In this document: positions 27,590-36,984 of the stretch, in pieces
How positions within the stretch are numbered: the first letter of the stretch is position 1
Layout of the letters: the number at the start of each line of letters is the position of its first letter
Assembly: GCA_947627865.1 (NCBI GenBank)
Contig: CANQXU010000004.1
Location: 1 to 39,491, forward strand
Origin: an uncultured Paenochrobactrum sp.
Lineage (GTDB): Bacteria; Pseudomonadota; Alphaproteobacteria; Rhizobiales; Rhizobiaceae
Direction: 5' to 3'
DNA: 39,491 nucleotides
Notes under the pieces: model-generated
Databases searched by the model: none
What the model was told of the DNA's origin: nothing
Seen by the model: the letters and a program-made list of their open reading frames with translations, nothing else
Position numbers and translations under genes: made by a program

Positions 27590-28378
27590 ATGACGCCACG
27601 CCAGACGATTGCAGCATATGTGCGTCAGAATCGCACGATTCCGCCAGGTTCAATACTCTGGCTCTATGCTTCAGGGATGGACGATCTCGTCAGTACCGAC
27701 GAGGTGGATGGTTCTCTGGATGCTTGGCTTGAAAAGATTGGAGCTCCATCCGAACTGACCGTTTATCTGGACACCCCAGAAGGGGATTTTGAAGACGAAT
27801 GGTGCATTGATACTTCCATACTGAGCCAACCCGTTCCGATAAGAAAGGCCACCGTTCCGGCCAAAGTCATTGCACGCCGCGAGCGAGTCGAGGCTTTCGG
27901 AGAAAAAGTGATTTCAACAGCTGAGCAGATCACGCAACTGTATACGGATTACCTTACAAACATGTATCGTCGCGATTTTGGCTATGTAGGGGGAAGTCCT
28001 TTAGTGCGTGTAAACTGGGCTGCTAAGCACTCCTGGGGCGGCCATCGGAATATTACGATCAGCCCTGGTTACCTTTATGAGCCTGATTTGGTCGAAATAT
28101 ACGGCCTGCACATGTTTGCATGCCACTTTCATGAATACGCGCATGTTTGCATGGATAAAGAGATTGGATCGTTCTACTCCAGCAACCGGCTTGACCACCT
28201 TAAGGCGCTTGTGGCGCATGAACTGGCTCATTTTCTGCAATCCAATACACACTCTCGAAACTTCACACAAGCAGCCACGCAACATCTTCCTCGCCTGGAT
28301 TACAGAACACCACACGGGGAAGGGTGGCAATTTTTGTATCGCTATCTGAAAAAGCCCCTCAATTTGCGGTTGAATTAA
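27590..28378 (+). CDS. SprT-like / zincin metalloprotease-like protein
   Basis: LVAHELAHFLQ (HExxH) plus downstream HGEGWQFLYRYL. Confidence 0.55.
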   Translation: MTPRQTIAAYVRQNRTIPPGSILWLYASGMDDLVSTDEVDGSLDAWLEKIGAPSELTVYLDTPEGDFEDEWCIDTSILSQPVPIRKATVPAKVIARRERVEAFGEKVISTAEQITQLYTDYLTNMYRRDFGYVGGSPLVRVNWAAKHSWGGHRNITISPGYLYEPDLVEIYGLHMFACHFHEYAHVCMDKEIGSFYSSNRLDHLKALVAHELAHFLQSNTHSRNFTQAATQHLPRLDYRTPHGEGWQFLYRYLKKPLNLRLN

Positions 28379-28445
28379 TTACAGTTTTAATCTCTAACAT
28401 TATACCATTGCATCAAAGTATGAATTCCTGATTTTTGGAGAAAAA

Positions 28446-29123
28446 ATGTATTTAATAATGACGATTCTATTTATGATCGCAGCAATATTTTCCTTCGCAA
28501 AAACAATGAAAGTTGTGCTAGAAGAGGCGAGCCATGACAAGGAAAAACGTATGGCGGCTATCAGACAAGTAAAATTTACTTGGCTATTTTATGTTCCGGC
28601 TTTCTTTCTGCTCCTTGCTCCATTCATCAAATCATTCATGGATGCAGGTTCCGAACAGATGGATCAATCTAGCTCCAATTTACCTGTTTGGCTTTACCTG
28701 GCTGGTGGCCTGTACTTGCTGTTTGGTGCCGCACTTTTATTACGCAACGCCGTGAAAGAAAAAACACTCGGACAGATAGGTACTATCCTTAATATCCAGA
28801 TCCTTCTGTGGGTCGGCCTTTACAGCATATTTGCGGCCTATGACCACTTGAAGTTTGCAGATGAACACTTTGGGATAATGAGCACCCGCCTGATAGAGAT
28901 CGGAGGTGTGAAAGATGTCACTTGTGAGCAAGACCTGATGTTGGTTAACTTCACAGAAGGTCAAGCCACCCCAATGCAATGGCGCTGCCCGACAGGTTTC
29001 TCTTTGCTGAACAAAACGAATCGACCTTTCGTTCCTTGGCCGAACTACTCGGAAGGGAAAAGTGAACAGCTTGCCGCAGCAATGAACAAAATCATGACTG
29101 AGGCGAAAGCCAACTCACAGTAA
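28446..29123 (+). CDS. predicted membrane protein
   Basis: 225 aa with several hydrophobic segments. Confidence 0.6.
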   Translation: MYLIMTILFMIAAIFSFAKTMKVVLEEASHDKEKRMAAIRQVKFTWLFYVPAFFLLLAPFIKSFMDAGSEQMDQSSSNLPVWLYLAGGLYLLFGAALLLRNAVKEKTLGQIGTILNIQILLWVGLYSIFAAYDHLKFADEHFGIMSTRLIEIGGVKDVTCEQDLMLVNFTEGQATPMQWRCPTGFSLLNKTNRPFVPWPNYSEGKSEQLAAAMNKIMTEAKANSQ

Positions 29124-29133
29124 CTTTCTCTAT

Positions 29134-29160
29134 AGGCCAGCATTGCTGGCCTTTTTTATA
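29134..29160 (+). terminator. terminator
   Basis: AGGCCAGCATTGCTGGCCTTTTTTA. Confidence 0.75.
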
Positions 29161-29218
29161 CTTTTCCCCTGCCCATAAAAAGTAATCTAAAAAAGATTAT
29201 TTTTTTCCGCTTTTGCTA

Positions 29219-29305
29219 TTCGTCACCGGTTCACCCCGTGTTTAACTGGATTCAGAAGTAAGCATAAACACGTAAACAACCAATAACAAATGCGGAGTAA
29301 CTATC
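29219..29305 (+). promoter_or_regulatory. repeated promoter/leader module H
   Basis: TTCGTCACCGGTT...20 bp...TTTAACTGGATTCAGAAGTAAGC...; CGTGTTTA 29237-29244 / TAAACACG 29265-29272. Confidence 0.65.
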
Positions 29306-30454
29306 ATGACTATCAACGTACAACAAATCTTCCAAGCTTCTCGCAACAGCCAACTGATGGGTGATCTGGGTGCTATTATGCGCCAGATGGACAAAGCTCC
29401 ACCTACCCTGCGCGGTCTGAGTGACTTCGTTTCCAAAGAGCGCAAGTCAGCAACGAACAGCGCCCTGTTTGAAGAGCTGAATGTTGGCCGTAACAACGTG
29501 TACGCCGTCAGCGTGTCTTGGTTGTACGTTGAAGAGGGTCTGAACCTACGCGAGGTTGATGTAGAGCGCGCTGAGATGTTCAAGAACGCCTACCTGAACC
29601 ATCCAAGCAGTGTGCCTGCTATCCGCGTTAAAGTGGTTGTTGTGGACGGTGTGACTCGCCTGAAAATCATCGATGGCCACCACCGCTACACCGGCCTGAT
29701 GGCCGCAATCGCTGAAGGCGCAGTATTTGAAAAACTGATCATAGAAGAGTTCGAAGGCGGAAAAGACGAAGAAGTCTTCAACATGATCGAAAGCGCCAAC
29801 ACCAAGCACCTGAAAATGATTGAGCGTGCTGAAGGCTTCCGTCGTCTGGTTGAGTGGGGCCATGAAATCGACGTCATCGCTCGTCGTCTGGGCCTGTCTA
29901 GCGTCACCATTCGTCGTAGCCTGATACTGGCTAAAGCCGAAGAGCGCGTTAAGAAGCTGGTGCGTGAAGACAAGGTATCTGGTGATGTAGCGATCGACGT
30001 TCTCACCGATTGCCAAGGTACCGACCGTGATGCCTACGATATCCTGATTGCCTCTTTGGCAAAGGCTGAGCAAGCCGGTAAAACCAAGGTGACAGCACGT
30101 TACGTGTCTTCGCCGAAGAAAACCAAAGTAAAACCAAAGGTTGTACGCCAAACTTTCGAAAGCTTGCTGCCAACACTGGATCAACTGCGCTCTCAGATCC
30201 CACCAGCGCCAACAGCTGAACACGAAAACCAGATTGAAATCGCTGAGACCGTACCGGAAGAAGTGATACTGCGTCTGAGCCCAGAAGTAGCCCGCCAGCT
30301 GATGGCTGCACTGTCCGATGTGGAAGCGGCCAAGCTGGAAGAAGAAGCAGAGAAAGCGGCTCAGGAAGCCGCTGATGCGGAAGCTACCGAAGAAGCCACT
30401 GAGGCTGGTGAAAGTGAAGAAGATGGTGACACTGAAGCCACCGAGCAACAGTAA
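29306..30454 (+). CDS. orphan ParB N-domain-like protein with HTH and acidic tail
   Basis: VPAIRVKVVVVDGVTRLKIIDGHHRYTGLMAA; HTH-like DVIARRLGLSSVTIRRSLIL; Glu/Ala-rich C terminus. Confidence 0.65.
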   Translation: MTINVQQIFQASRNSQLMGDLGAIMRQMDKAPPTLRGLSDFVSKERKSATNSALFEELNVGRNNVYAVSVSWLYVEEGLNLREVDVERAEMFKNAYLNHPSSVPAIRVKVVVVDGVTRLKIIDGHHRYTGLMAAIAEGAVFEKLIIEEFEGGKDEEVFNMIESANTKHLKMIERAEGFRRLVEWGHEIDVIARRLGLSSVTIRRSLILAKAEERVKKLVREDKVSGDVAIDVLTDCQGTDRDAYDILIASLAKAEQAGKTKVTARYVSSPKKTKVKPKVVRQTFESLLPTLDQLRSQIPPAPTAEHENQIEIAETVPEEVILRLSPEVARQLMAALSDVEAAKLEEEAEKAAQEAADAEATEEATEAGESEEDGDTEATEQQ

Positions 30455-30462
30455 TCACCATT

Positions 30463-30494
30463 GCGAACAAGGCCGGGAGACCGGCCTTTTTTAT
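30463..30494 (+). terminator. terminator
   Basis: AAGGCCGGgagaCCGGCCTTTTTT. Confidence 0.75.
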
Positions 30495-30564
30495 CTCGCT
30501 TCACGTTCTATCGCCTTGCCGTGCTCATTGAGGGATGACACCGCAAGCGACTTTGGGGGTAACC

Positions 30565-30927
30565 ATGAACCAGACTCTGCCTATGCTGCAAAAAATCACT
30601 ATCCGCATTATTGACGACGCTTCTCTGGAAAAGCTGGCCGTTGACCATTATGAATGCCGGGGTTGCAAGCCTCGCGCATTAGGCAAAACTCACGCTATTC
30701 GCCGTAAAGGTAAAAACGCGGACACGTTTCTGGCTCGCATTAAAGTGAACTACGTCCGTCAGGTGTTGAGCAACTACGATCACGACAAAGAAAACGCGTG
30801 CCGCGCTGACGGTCGTGAGCACGAGGCTCACTGCATGAATCAGCAATTGTACCTGGCAATCGCGCAGCACTATCCACAGCTGGCGAGTGAATGTGAACGT
30901 CAAATCGCCCAACGTTCCGCGCTGTGA
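30565..30927 (+). CDS. hypothetical protein
   Basis: Start re-placed to MNQTLPMLQK; stop overlaps dnaB start. Confidence 0.5.
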   Translation: MNQTLPMLQKITIRIIDDASLEKLAVDHYECRGCKPRALGKTHAIRRKGKNADTFLARIKVNYVRQVLSNYDHDKENACRADGREHEAHCMNQQLYLAIAQHYPQLASECERQIAQRSAL

Positions 30928-32345
30928 GGCCTGCCATGAAAGACTTGAAAAAACGCTTTGATAGCCAATCAAATGAGCAGGATATGCGCATGGCTGGACT
31001 TCGAATGCCACCTCACTCACTTGAAGCGGAGCAGTCTGTCCTTGGTGGGTTGATGCTGGATAACGAGCGGTGGGATCTGGTCTGTGAACGAGTGGTGGAA
31101 AGCGACTTCTTTACCCGTGCTCACAAAAATATTTTCACCATGATGCAGCGACTGATGGAATCAAGCCGTCCGATTGATTTGATCACATTAGCAGAAGCGC
31201 TGGAACAACATAGCCAGCTTGAACAAGTAGGCGGTTTTGCCTATCTGGCTGAACTGTCAAAGAACACCCCTAGCGCGGCGAACATCTCCGCCTACGCAGA
31301 CATTGTGCGTGAGCGAGCTGTTGTGCGTGAAATGATAGCTGCGGCCAATGATATTGCAGATGCGGGATACGACCCTCAAGGTCGCACAAGCGCGGATTTA
31401 CTCGACCTGGCCGAAAGCCGTGTGTTTCAGATTGCAGAGGCTCGCACCAGCAAAGACAGCGGACCGATGAGCATTGATACCATTCTGGAGAAAACAGTGA
31501 CTCGTATTGAGCAACTGTACCAGACACCACACGACGGGGTTACGGGCGTCGATACCGGCTACACCGATCTGAATAAGAAAACGGCAGGGCTTCAAAAGTC
31601 TGACCTCATTATCGTTGCCGCGCGCCCTTCAATGGGTAAGACGACGTTTGCGATGAACATGTGCGAAAACGCAGCCATGACACAGGATAAGCCCGTCATG
31701 ATTTTTAGTCTGGAGATGCCTGGTGACCAAATCATGATGCGTATGCTGGCCTCCATGTCCCGCGTTGACCAGACAAAAATTCGTACCGGCCAACTGGATG
31801 ATGAGGATTGGGCGCGTATTTCCAGCACGATGGGTATTTTGCTGGATAAGCGGAACATCTTTATCGACGACAGCAGCGGCCTAACACCGACTGAACTACG
31901 CTCGCGAGCACGGCGAGTGTACCGTGAAAATGGTGGACTGAGTATGATCATGGTGGACTACCTTCAGTTGATGCGTGTTCCCGCGTTGCAGGACAACCGA
32001 ACACTAGAGATTGCAGAGATATCCCGCTCTCTGAAAGCGCTGGCAAAAGAGCTTCAGGTGCCTGTCGTTGCGTTGTCTCAGCTGAACCGCTCACTGGAGC
32101 AGCGCGCAGATAAGCGACCGGTGAACTCGGATCTTCGTGAATCGGGTTCGATTGAGCAGGATGCGGACCTTATCATGTTCATCTACCGTGACGAGGTCTA
32201 CAACGAGAATAGCGAGCACAAAGGCGTGGCCGAAATCATCCTGGGTAAACAGCGTAACGGGCCTATCGGATCGGTGCGTCTGGCCTTCAACGGGCAGTGG
32301 TCGCGGTTTGATAACTACAGTGGACCTCAATACGAAGAATATTGA
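30924..32345 (+). CDS. dnaB: replicative DNA helicase DnaB
   Basis: Full-length, very close to recalled E. coli DnaB (PPHSxEAEQSVLGGLMLDNERWD; IIVAARPSMGKTTFAMN; DNRTLEIAEISRSLKALAKEL; RFDNYxGPQY). Confidence 0.95.
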   Translation: MRPAMKDLKKRFDSQSNEQDMRMAGLRMPPHSLEAEQSVLGGLMLDNERWDLVCERVVESDFFTRAHKNIFTMMQRLMESSRPIDLITLAEALEQHSQLEQVGGFAYLAELSKNTPSAANISAYADIVRERAVVREMIAAANDIADAGYDPQGRTSADLLDLAESRVFQIAEARTSKDSGPMSIDTILEKTVTRIEQLYQTPHDGVTGVDTGYTDLNKKTAGLQKSDLIIVAARPSMGKTTFAMNMCENAAMTQDKPVMIFSLEMPGDQIMMRMLASMSRVDQTKIRTGQLDDEDWARISSTMGILLDKRNIFIDDSSGLTPTELRSRARRVYRENGGLSMIMVDYLQLMRVPALQDNRTLEIAEISRSLKALAKELQVPVVALSQLNRSLEQRADKRPVNSDLRESGSIEQDADLIMFIYRDEVYNENSEHKGVAEIILGKQRNGPIGSVRLAFNGQWSRFDNYSGPQYEEY

Positions 32346-32412
32346 TCTTCACTAAGCTAAGCCGGGCCATGCCTGGCTTATTCGTAAAATGCGAAATAAT
32401 AAAAAATTATCA

Positions 32413-33132
32413 TTAAAATACCTTCAACTTACTTGGCACATTAATACCTAATTTTTCTATTTCATTAAAATAAAATGTCAATTCATGTCTCATTGCTTTT
32501 AGACAATCCCCAAATATAATTGCGTTAGCTCCAGTTTTCGACGTCATATTCATTGCTCGGCCTATAGCTCCGGATATATCACTTAATATTTTCTTGATTG
32601 AACTATCGAAAATAACTTTCTTTTTTAAATCGGTTATAAAGTTTCTGGTTTCTTTCATTGATTCAATGCAGTGAGGAGGAAATTCGAAAGCTTCCGGCAG
32701 ATAATAAACTCCTTTATCTTCCATGAAATCAATTAGATCTGAAAGTAATTTATAATTTTTCGTATACCTTAAAACTAATGGCATAGATGATTCGTGGCTT
32801 AGTATCATCCCAAAAAGCCGCTCTCTAAATTTTAATTTCCATTCAGCTAGTAACTCAGGCGGAAAATCAATGCCATTATTTTTATCAATTGCTGTGTGGC
32901 AGTTTGCACAAAGCCAAATACCGTTTTCTATTTCATTGCTGTTTTTGTTTCCATCTATATGGCGAGCTGATCCTTCCTTTTCACCTGCAATATGAGCACC
33001 TTCACCAGTCTTTATTTTTTTTATTTCCTCTACTAATGATGGGCCAATAGTCAGACAATAGCAGTCTGGGTTGTTGCATATATAGGCAGAATTCAATGCA
33101 AGTTGTTGTGATATTTTGGGGGGGAAAGCCAT
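32413..33132 (-). CDS. HNH-like nuclease domain protein
   Basis: GAHIAGEKEGSARHIDGNKNSNEIENGIWLCANCHTAID; start re-placed to MAFPPKISQQ with CTGGAG SD. Confidence 0.65.
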   Translation of the reverse strand: MAFPPKISQQLALNSAYICNNPDCYCLTIGPSLVEEIKKIKTGEGAHIAGEKEGSARHIDGNKNSNEIENGIWLCANCHTAIDKNNGIDFPPELLAEWKLKFRERLFGMILSHESSMPLVLRYTKNYKLLSDLIDFMEDKGVYYLPEAFEFPPHCIESMKETRNFITDLKKKVIFDSSIKKILSDISGAIGRAMNMTSKTGANAIIFGDCLKAMRHELTFYFNEIEKLGINVPSKLKVF

Positions 33133-33182
33133 TAAGATCTCCAGTGTCAACAATATTAACAATTAAATAATTTATCCTTAAT

Positions 33183-33243
33183 TTCGTCAGCTGTCACCCT
33201 CATGAGAAAATCACCTGTAAACAAAACAAATAACAGGTGACTT
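33183..33243 (+). promoter_or_regulatory. repeated promoter/leader module I
   Basis: TTCGTCAGCTG...20 bp...AGAAAAT; perfect hairpin TCACCTGT 33211-33218 / ACAGGTGA 33233-33240 with loop AAACAAAACAAATA, SD inside stem. Confidence 0.7.
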
Positions 33244-35643
33244 ATGCAGCATTCCTTCAACTTTGACAATCCGGTACCACCTTCCATATCTGTCTTAAAA
33301 GCAGACAAGTGGCAGGCTGTCTGGCATACGCTGAAGGAGGATGCCGACCTGAATTATCGTGATGCCAGTCGCGGGGTTAGCCTGTCTGACCTCATCAATG
33401 ATGGCACCGCTTCTATCTACCAAGCCCTTACTGATAATTGGACGATCTCTCTCGCCTAGAGTAGCGGTAAGGACTCCGAGGTTGTCCTACACTTATTCCT
33501 CATGGCGTTGGTGCGCGCAGTTCGCGCTGGCATTCCAATCAGTCAACACCATTACCTTTGGCATACCGATACGGGTATTGAAAACCCAGAAATTCGCTGG
33601 CTCGCCGATCAAAAGCTGGCCGCTCTGGAAAAATTCATAGAGCAAGAAGACCTGCCGCTGTCTATCGTTCTCGCTAAGCCGGGGCTCACCTCCAGCTGGA
33701 CGGGCAGGATACTGACGGGGCGAGGCTTACCGACGTTCACCAACAGTTCGGTACGCCAGTGCTCTAATGATTTAAAAATTTTTGCGGCCAAACGAGCCAA
33801 AACGGCATACGTAAAAAACCTACCCAAATCCGTGCGTGAACGGGTTTGTTTGCTGCTGGGAAGCCGGGACGCAGAAGGTGCTATCCGTGCCAAAAACATC
33901 GCATTGAAAGGTGGTAGTGCAAGCCGGGTGAAAGTCACAAAAGAAGGGGGTGAACTGTACCCAATAAGGCACTGGTTACAGGGCGACGTGTGGGAATTTC
34001 TGCTGAGCGCAGGTAGCGCCCCAAAATACCTGCTACCCAGCTATCTGGAGAACAATAACGACACCGCTGAGCTCTACAAAGCCGCAACAGGGGAATGTGT
34101 CTGGTCTGGATCTGAGAAAAAATCCAGCGAGGCATGTGGAAGCCGGTTTGGTTGTTGGGCATGCCAGGCTGTCGGGCTCGACAAATCAATGGAGAACCTG
34201 CTGCGTTCGGATGACGATCGCCACGGCTACATGGCTGGCCTCAACCGTATTCAACGGTTTCTGTCCAAACGTCGCAATGCGTGGGAGGACAGGCACCCTG
34301 TAGGCCGCACCCTGTATGCAGGGGGATTCATCAAGGTTCAACCCGATGTCTATTCACCGCGTTTCCTGGAGCGTTTGCTGCATATCTGTTGCAGCATGGA
34401 TTACGTCGAGCAACTGCGCGCCGATGAGATGGCCGAGAAGCTACGATCGGGTGAACTGGAAAACACGGCACATAACCGGCGCATGGCTTCACCTCAATTC
34501 CGCATTGTCAGTGAAACGGCGCTGATCCACATCGACTTTATGTGGTCGTTCCATCAATTTAACGATAAGCCGTTTCATGCTCTGGAAATCTATCGCCGTG
34601 TCTGGGTAAAAGGTGAGCTGGATCTGCTGGACGATGAGCCGGGTATGCCTGTCGCACCGAAAGCACCCATGCCCAAAGCGTTATGGGTCAAGGTCGGGCA
34701 ATTTGGTGATGACTCTGGCATCGATGGTCTTGCCGATCCCATCGCTGAAATGGCCTACTTTGACGTTGGTGACGATGAGCGAGCCAGCCGCGTTATTAAT
34801 ACGCCGAACGGAAAGCGCCGGGTTGTTAGCTTCAGTGAAGACAGTGAAGTGACCATCGACTCGGATGCCGCTGAATTCATCATCTGGGAGGAATATCTTC
34901 GCTTGCGTAATGCCGTGCTGGCCGGGCAGTACACATCCGGCAGTGCCGCGCAATTCTACCTTCGCTTTGGCGCTGTTTCGTTGTGCAAAGGTAAGTCAGC
35001 ACTGTACAACCGCATGATGCAACGCGGGCAAACTTATCGTGTGCTGGGCTTGAACGGCCACCAAACAATGGATGGGATAGCGTCTCGTAAAGACCTCCGC
35101 GTACTGACAACTGACCACTATCAGTCGTTGATTGCCAACAGGGTTAAGGCCAGTGTCATTCGCTTGCGCTGGTGGGCAAACTTGGCCTTTACGATACAGT
35201 ATCACCTGGCTAATCGAACCTCTACAGGTCAGTGGATCCGCGCTGTTTTAGCTTGTGAGGATGAGCAGTCTGTACTGCAAGAGAAAAACAGAGCCAAGAA
35301 CAATGTTTCGGTTTTCGTGATCGGTCATACCAGCGCCTGGTGTTCATTGAAGCTGAGTGCGCCTGGGACATCCACAGAGCGAGGGTTTAGGCGATACCAC
35401 CAGCACACGCGTCGCAACGCATTTAAAAGCTGCCAGGGGCTCTCACCTAACTTTCGAGACATGATCATCAATCAGCTGAAGCTGGAATACCTCCGCATGC
35501 TTTGGCGACTGGATGATGGTTTAACTCTGGAACATGACTCCAATCCTATCACTAAAATGGCTGAACAGGACGCGGTTGCGTTGGGTAGGCATCTTCGCCT
35601 TATGGTCAGGACGATGGACCGCTTCGTTCAGGGGACTGCATGA
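33244..35643 (+). pseudogene. DndC/PAPS-reductase-like PP-loop protein interrupted by in-frame TAG at 33457-33459
   Basis: Same frame before and after stop: ...ALTDNWTISLA*SSGKDSEVVLHLFLMALVRA...; downstream RFGCWACQAVGLDKSMENLL Cys motif; supplied ORFs 33244..33459 and 33502..35643 are its halves. Confidence 0.75.
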
Positions 35644-35713
35644 GGCAGTTCATTTCGCCAGCGGTTCCGATTGAGTCAATATTGAGACAGGCTATTCATG
35701 CAGGATATGAATT

Positions 35714-36082
35714 ATGAAAACGAATGTGACAAACGTGCTGCTAAATGGCGCGCTGATGATGATTTTAGGCAGTACTCTGGTCGCAGGGTTCGTGGTATCA
35801 CCCGGTCAAGCGCATCGCCAGGAGAACGCCGATTCGGTCATAGCTGAATATTGGGTGGATATTGAAAGCCGTGACGGACTCAGTCTGTATAGCAACAAAA
35901 AAAACGTCCGCGTAGACGTGGTGGGTGAGGTGCCGGATGAAAAAGATTTGCCTCTGCCCGGCGAACGCGTCGCGTTGATGTTCTACGAGAATAGCCAAGC
36001 GCAGATGTGCCAAGACAACCGTTGTATGGACGCGGAAGTCATCGTGAAAAAACCTGCTTTTTTAGGAGGGGTGGATGAGTAA
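35714..36082 (+). CDS. small membrane-anchored or secreted protein
   Basis: N-terminal hydrophobic segment; 122 aa. Confidence 0.5.
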   Translation: MKTNVTNVLLNGALMMILGSTLVAGFVVSPGQAHRQENADSVIAEYWVDIESRDGLSLYSNKKNVRVDVVGEVPDEKDLPLPGERVALMFYENSQAQMCQDNRCMDAEVIVKKPAFLGGVDE

Positions 36083-36416
36083 TGCCAACGGCAAACAACT
36101 GATTAACTACCTGAAATTAATTAGAGTGGAAAAGTTTCCACCGGGGATCTGCGTTAAGGCACTCACTGTTTTTGAACGCGATACTTTGCGCGTAGCTTTA
36201 ACCATGATGGCACACTGGAACAATTATCCTGAGTCGCCAGTGCATATGCGGCCCGAGTGGGCGGCTCAGGTGTCTCGTCTTCTGATCGAGGTGATGAAAG
36301 AGCGGGACGAACTGAAGGGCCACTTAAATAGACTAGGGTTAGAAATTCCTCAGAAAGCGCTTGAGGTATCTGAACTGACTTATCAGCAAATCTTGGTTAA
36401 GTGTCAGGTTGGCTGA
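36075..36416 (+). CDS. hypothetical protein
   Basis: Overlaps end of previous ORF; TTAGGAGGGGTGG SD. Confidence 0.55.
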   Translation: MSNANGKQLINYLKLIRVEKFPPGICVKALTVFERDTLRVALTMMAHWNNYPESPVHMRPEWAAQVSRLLIEVMKERDELKGHLNRLGLEIPQKALEVSELTYQQILVKCQVG

Positions 36417-36434
36417 ACAACATAGAGGTTAACG

Positions 36435-36913
36435 ATGAGCTACAGTAACCCAGAAATTGACGTGTTGGATAATCAGAATATCTGCGTTCCCGGAAGTGCG
36501 ATATTGAATCCGAAGTGCCCGGTGCCAGCCTTTCATTGAATGAGCAACTGGCGCTGATTGATTTTCGCCTGGGGAACTTCAATGCGGAGGTCCTGCCGCA
36601 ATTTATCAAAGAAGTGGCTGACGAACTGGGGTGTAAGCCGGATAATGAAGCAATGTTGCAGTCGATTGATGACCTGCGTGTTGCTGCGGGCGAGCGTGAG
36701 ACTATGGCACGACGAGCAGGTGTGACTGTCAGTGAATTAAACCTGGAGTTGATCCGCTCGGAAAGTGTTGAAAAGGCCATTCCAGAAGCAGTGATCGACC
36801 AAGTCTGCCTCATTGCAGCAGAAATTCACAATCGTGGACAAGGCGTGGGGGATGAAAAAGCCCAAAGCACCATCGATCGAATTCGTGAAGTGTTAACCAA
36901 AGTCGGTCAGTAA
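36435..36913 (+). pseudogene. hypothetical gene with apparent 1-bp frameshift near 36475
   Basis: SD-preceded ATG at 36435 opens MSYSNPEIDVLDNQ; restoring one base gives ...DNQEYLRSRKCDIESEVPGASLSLNEQ... into ORF 36515..36913, whose listed start is GTG. Confidence 0.45.
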
Positions 36914-36984
36914 TTCCTTCGGGTGGGATCGCCCACCCATTTCCACATCCCTACATTGTTTTTCATTTCGGTTCCTTTTACCAC

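Noticed and set aside
29546-30448. 300 aa minus-strand ORF
   Set aside because: Antisense to the well-supported ParB-like gene; Cys/Phe-rich composition typical of an antisense artefact.
32380-32398. ATTCGTAAAATGCGAAAT as a ninth palindrome copy
   Set aside because: The central GCATGC is not preserved; only one half resembles the 16-mer.
33502-35643. Independent 713 aa protein starting at ATG 33502
   Set aside because: Codons upstream of this ATG in the same frame encode the family PP-loop SSGKDS, so the ATG is internal; treated as one interrupted gene.
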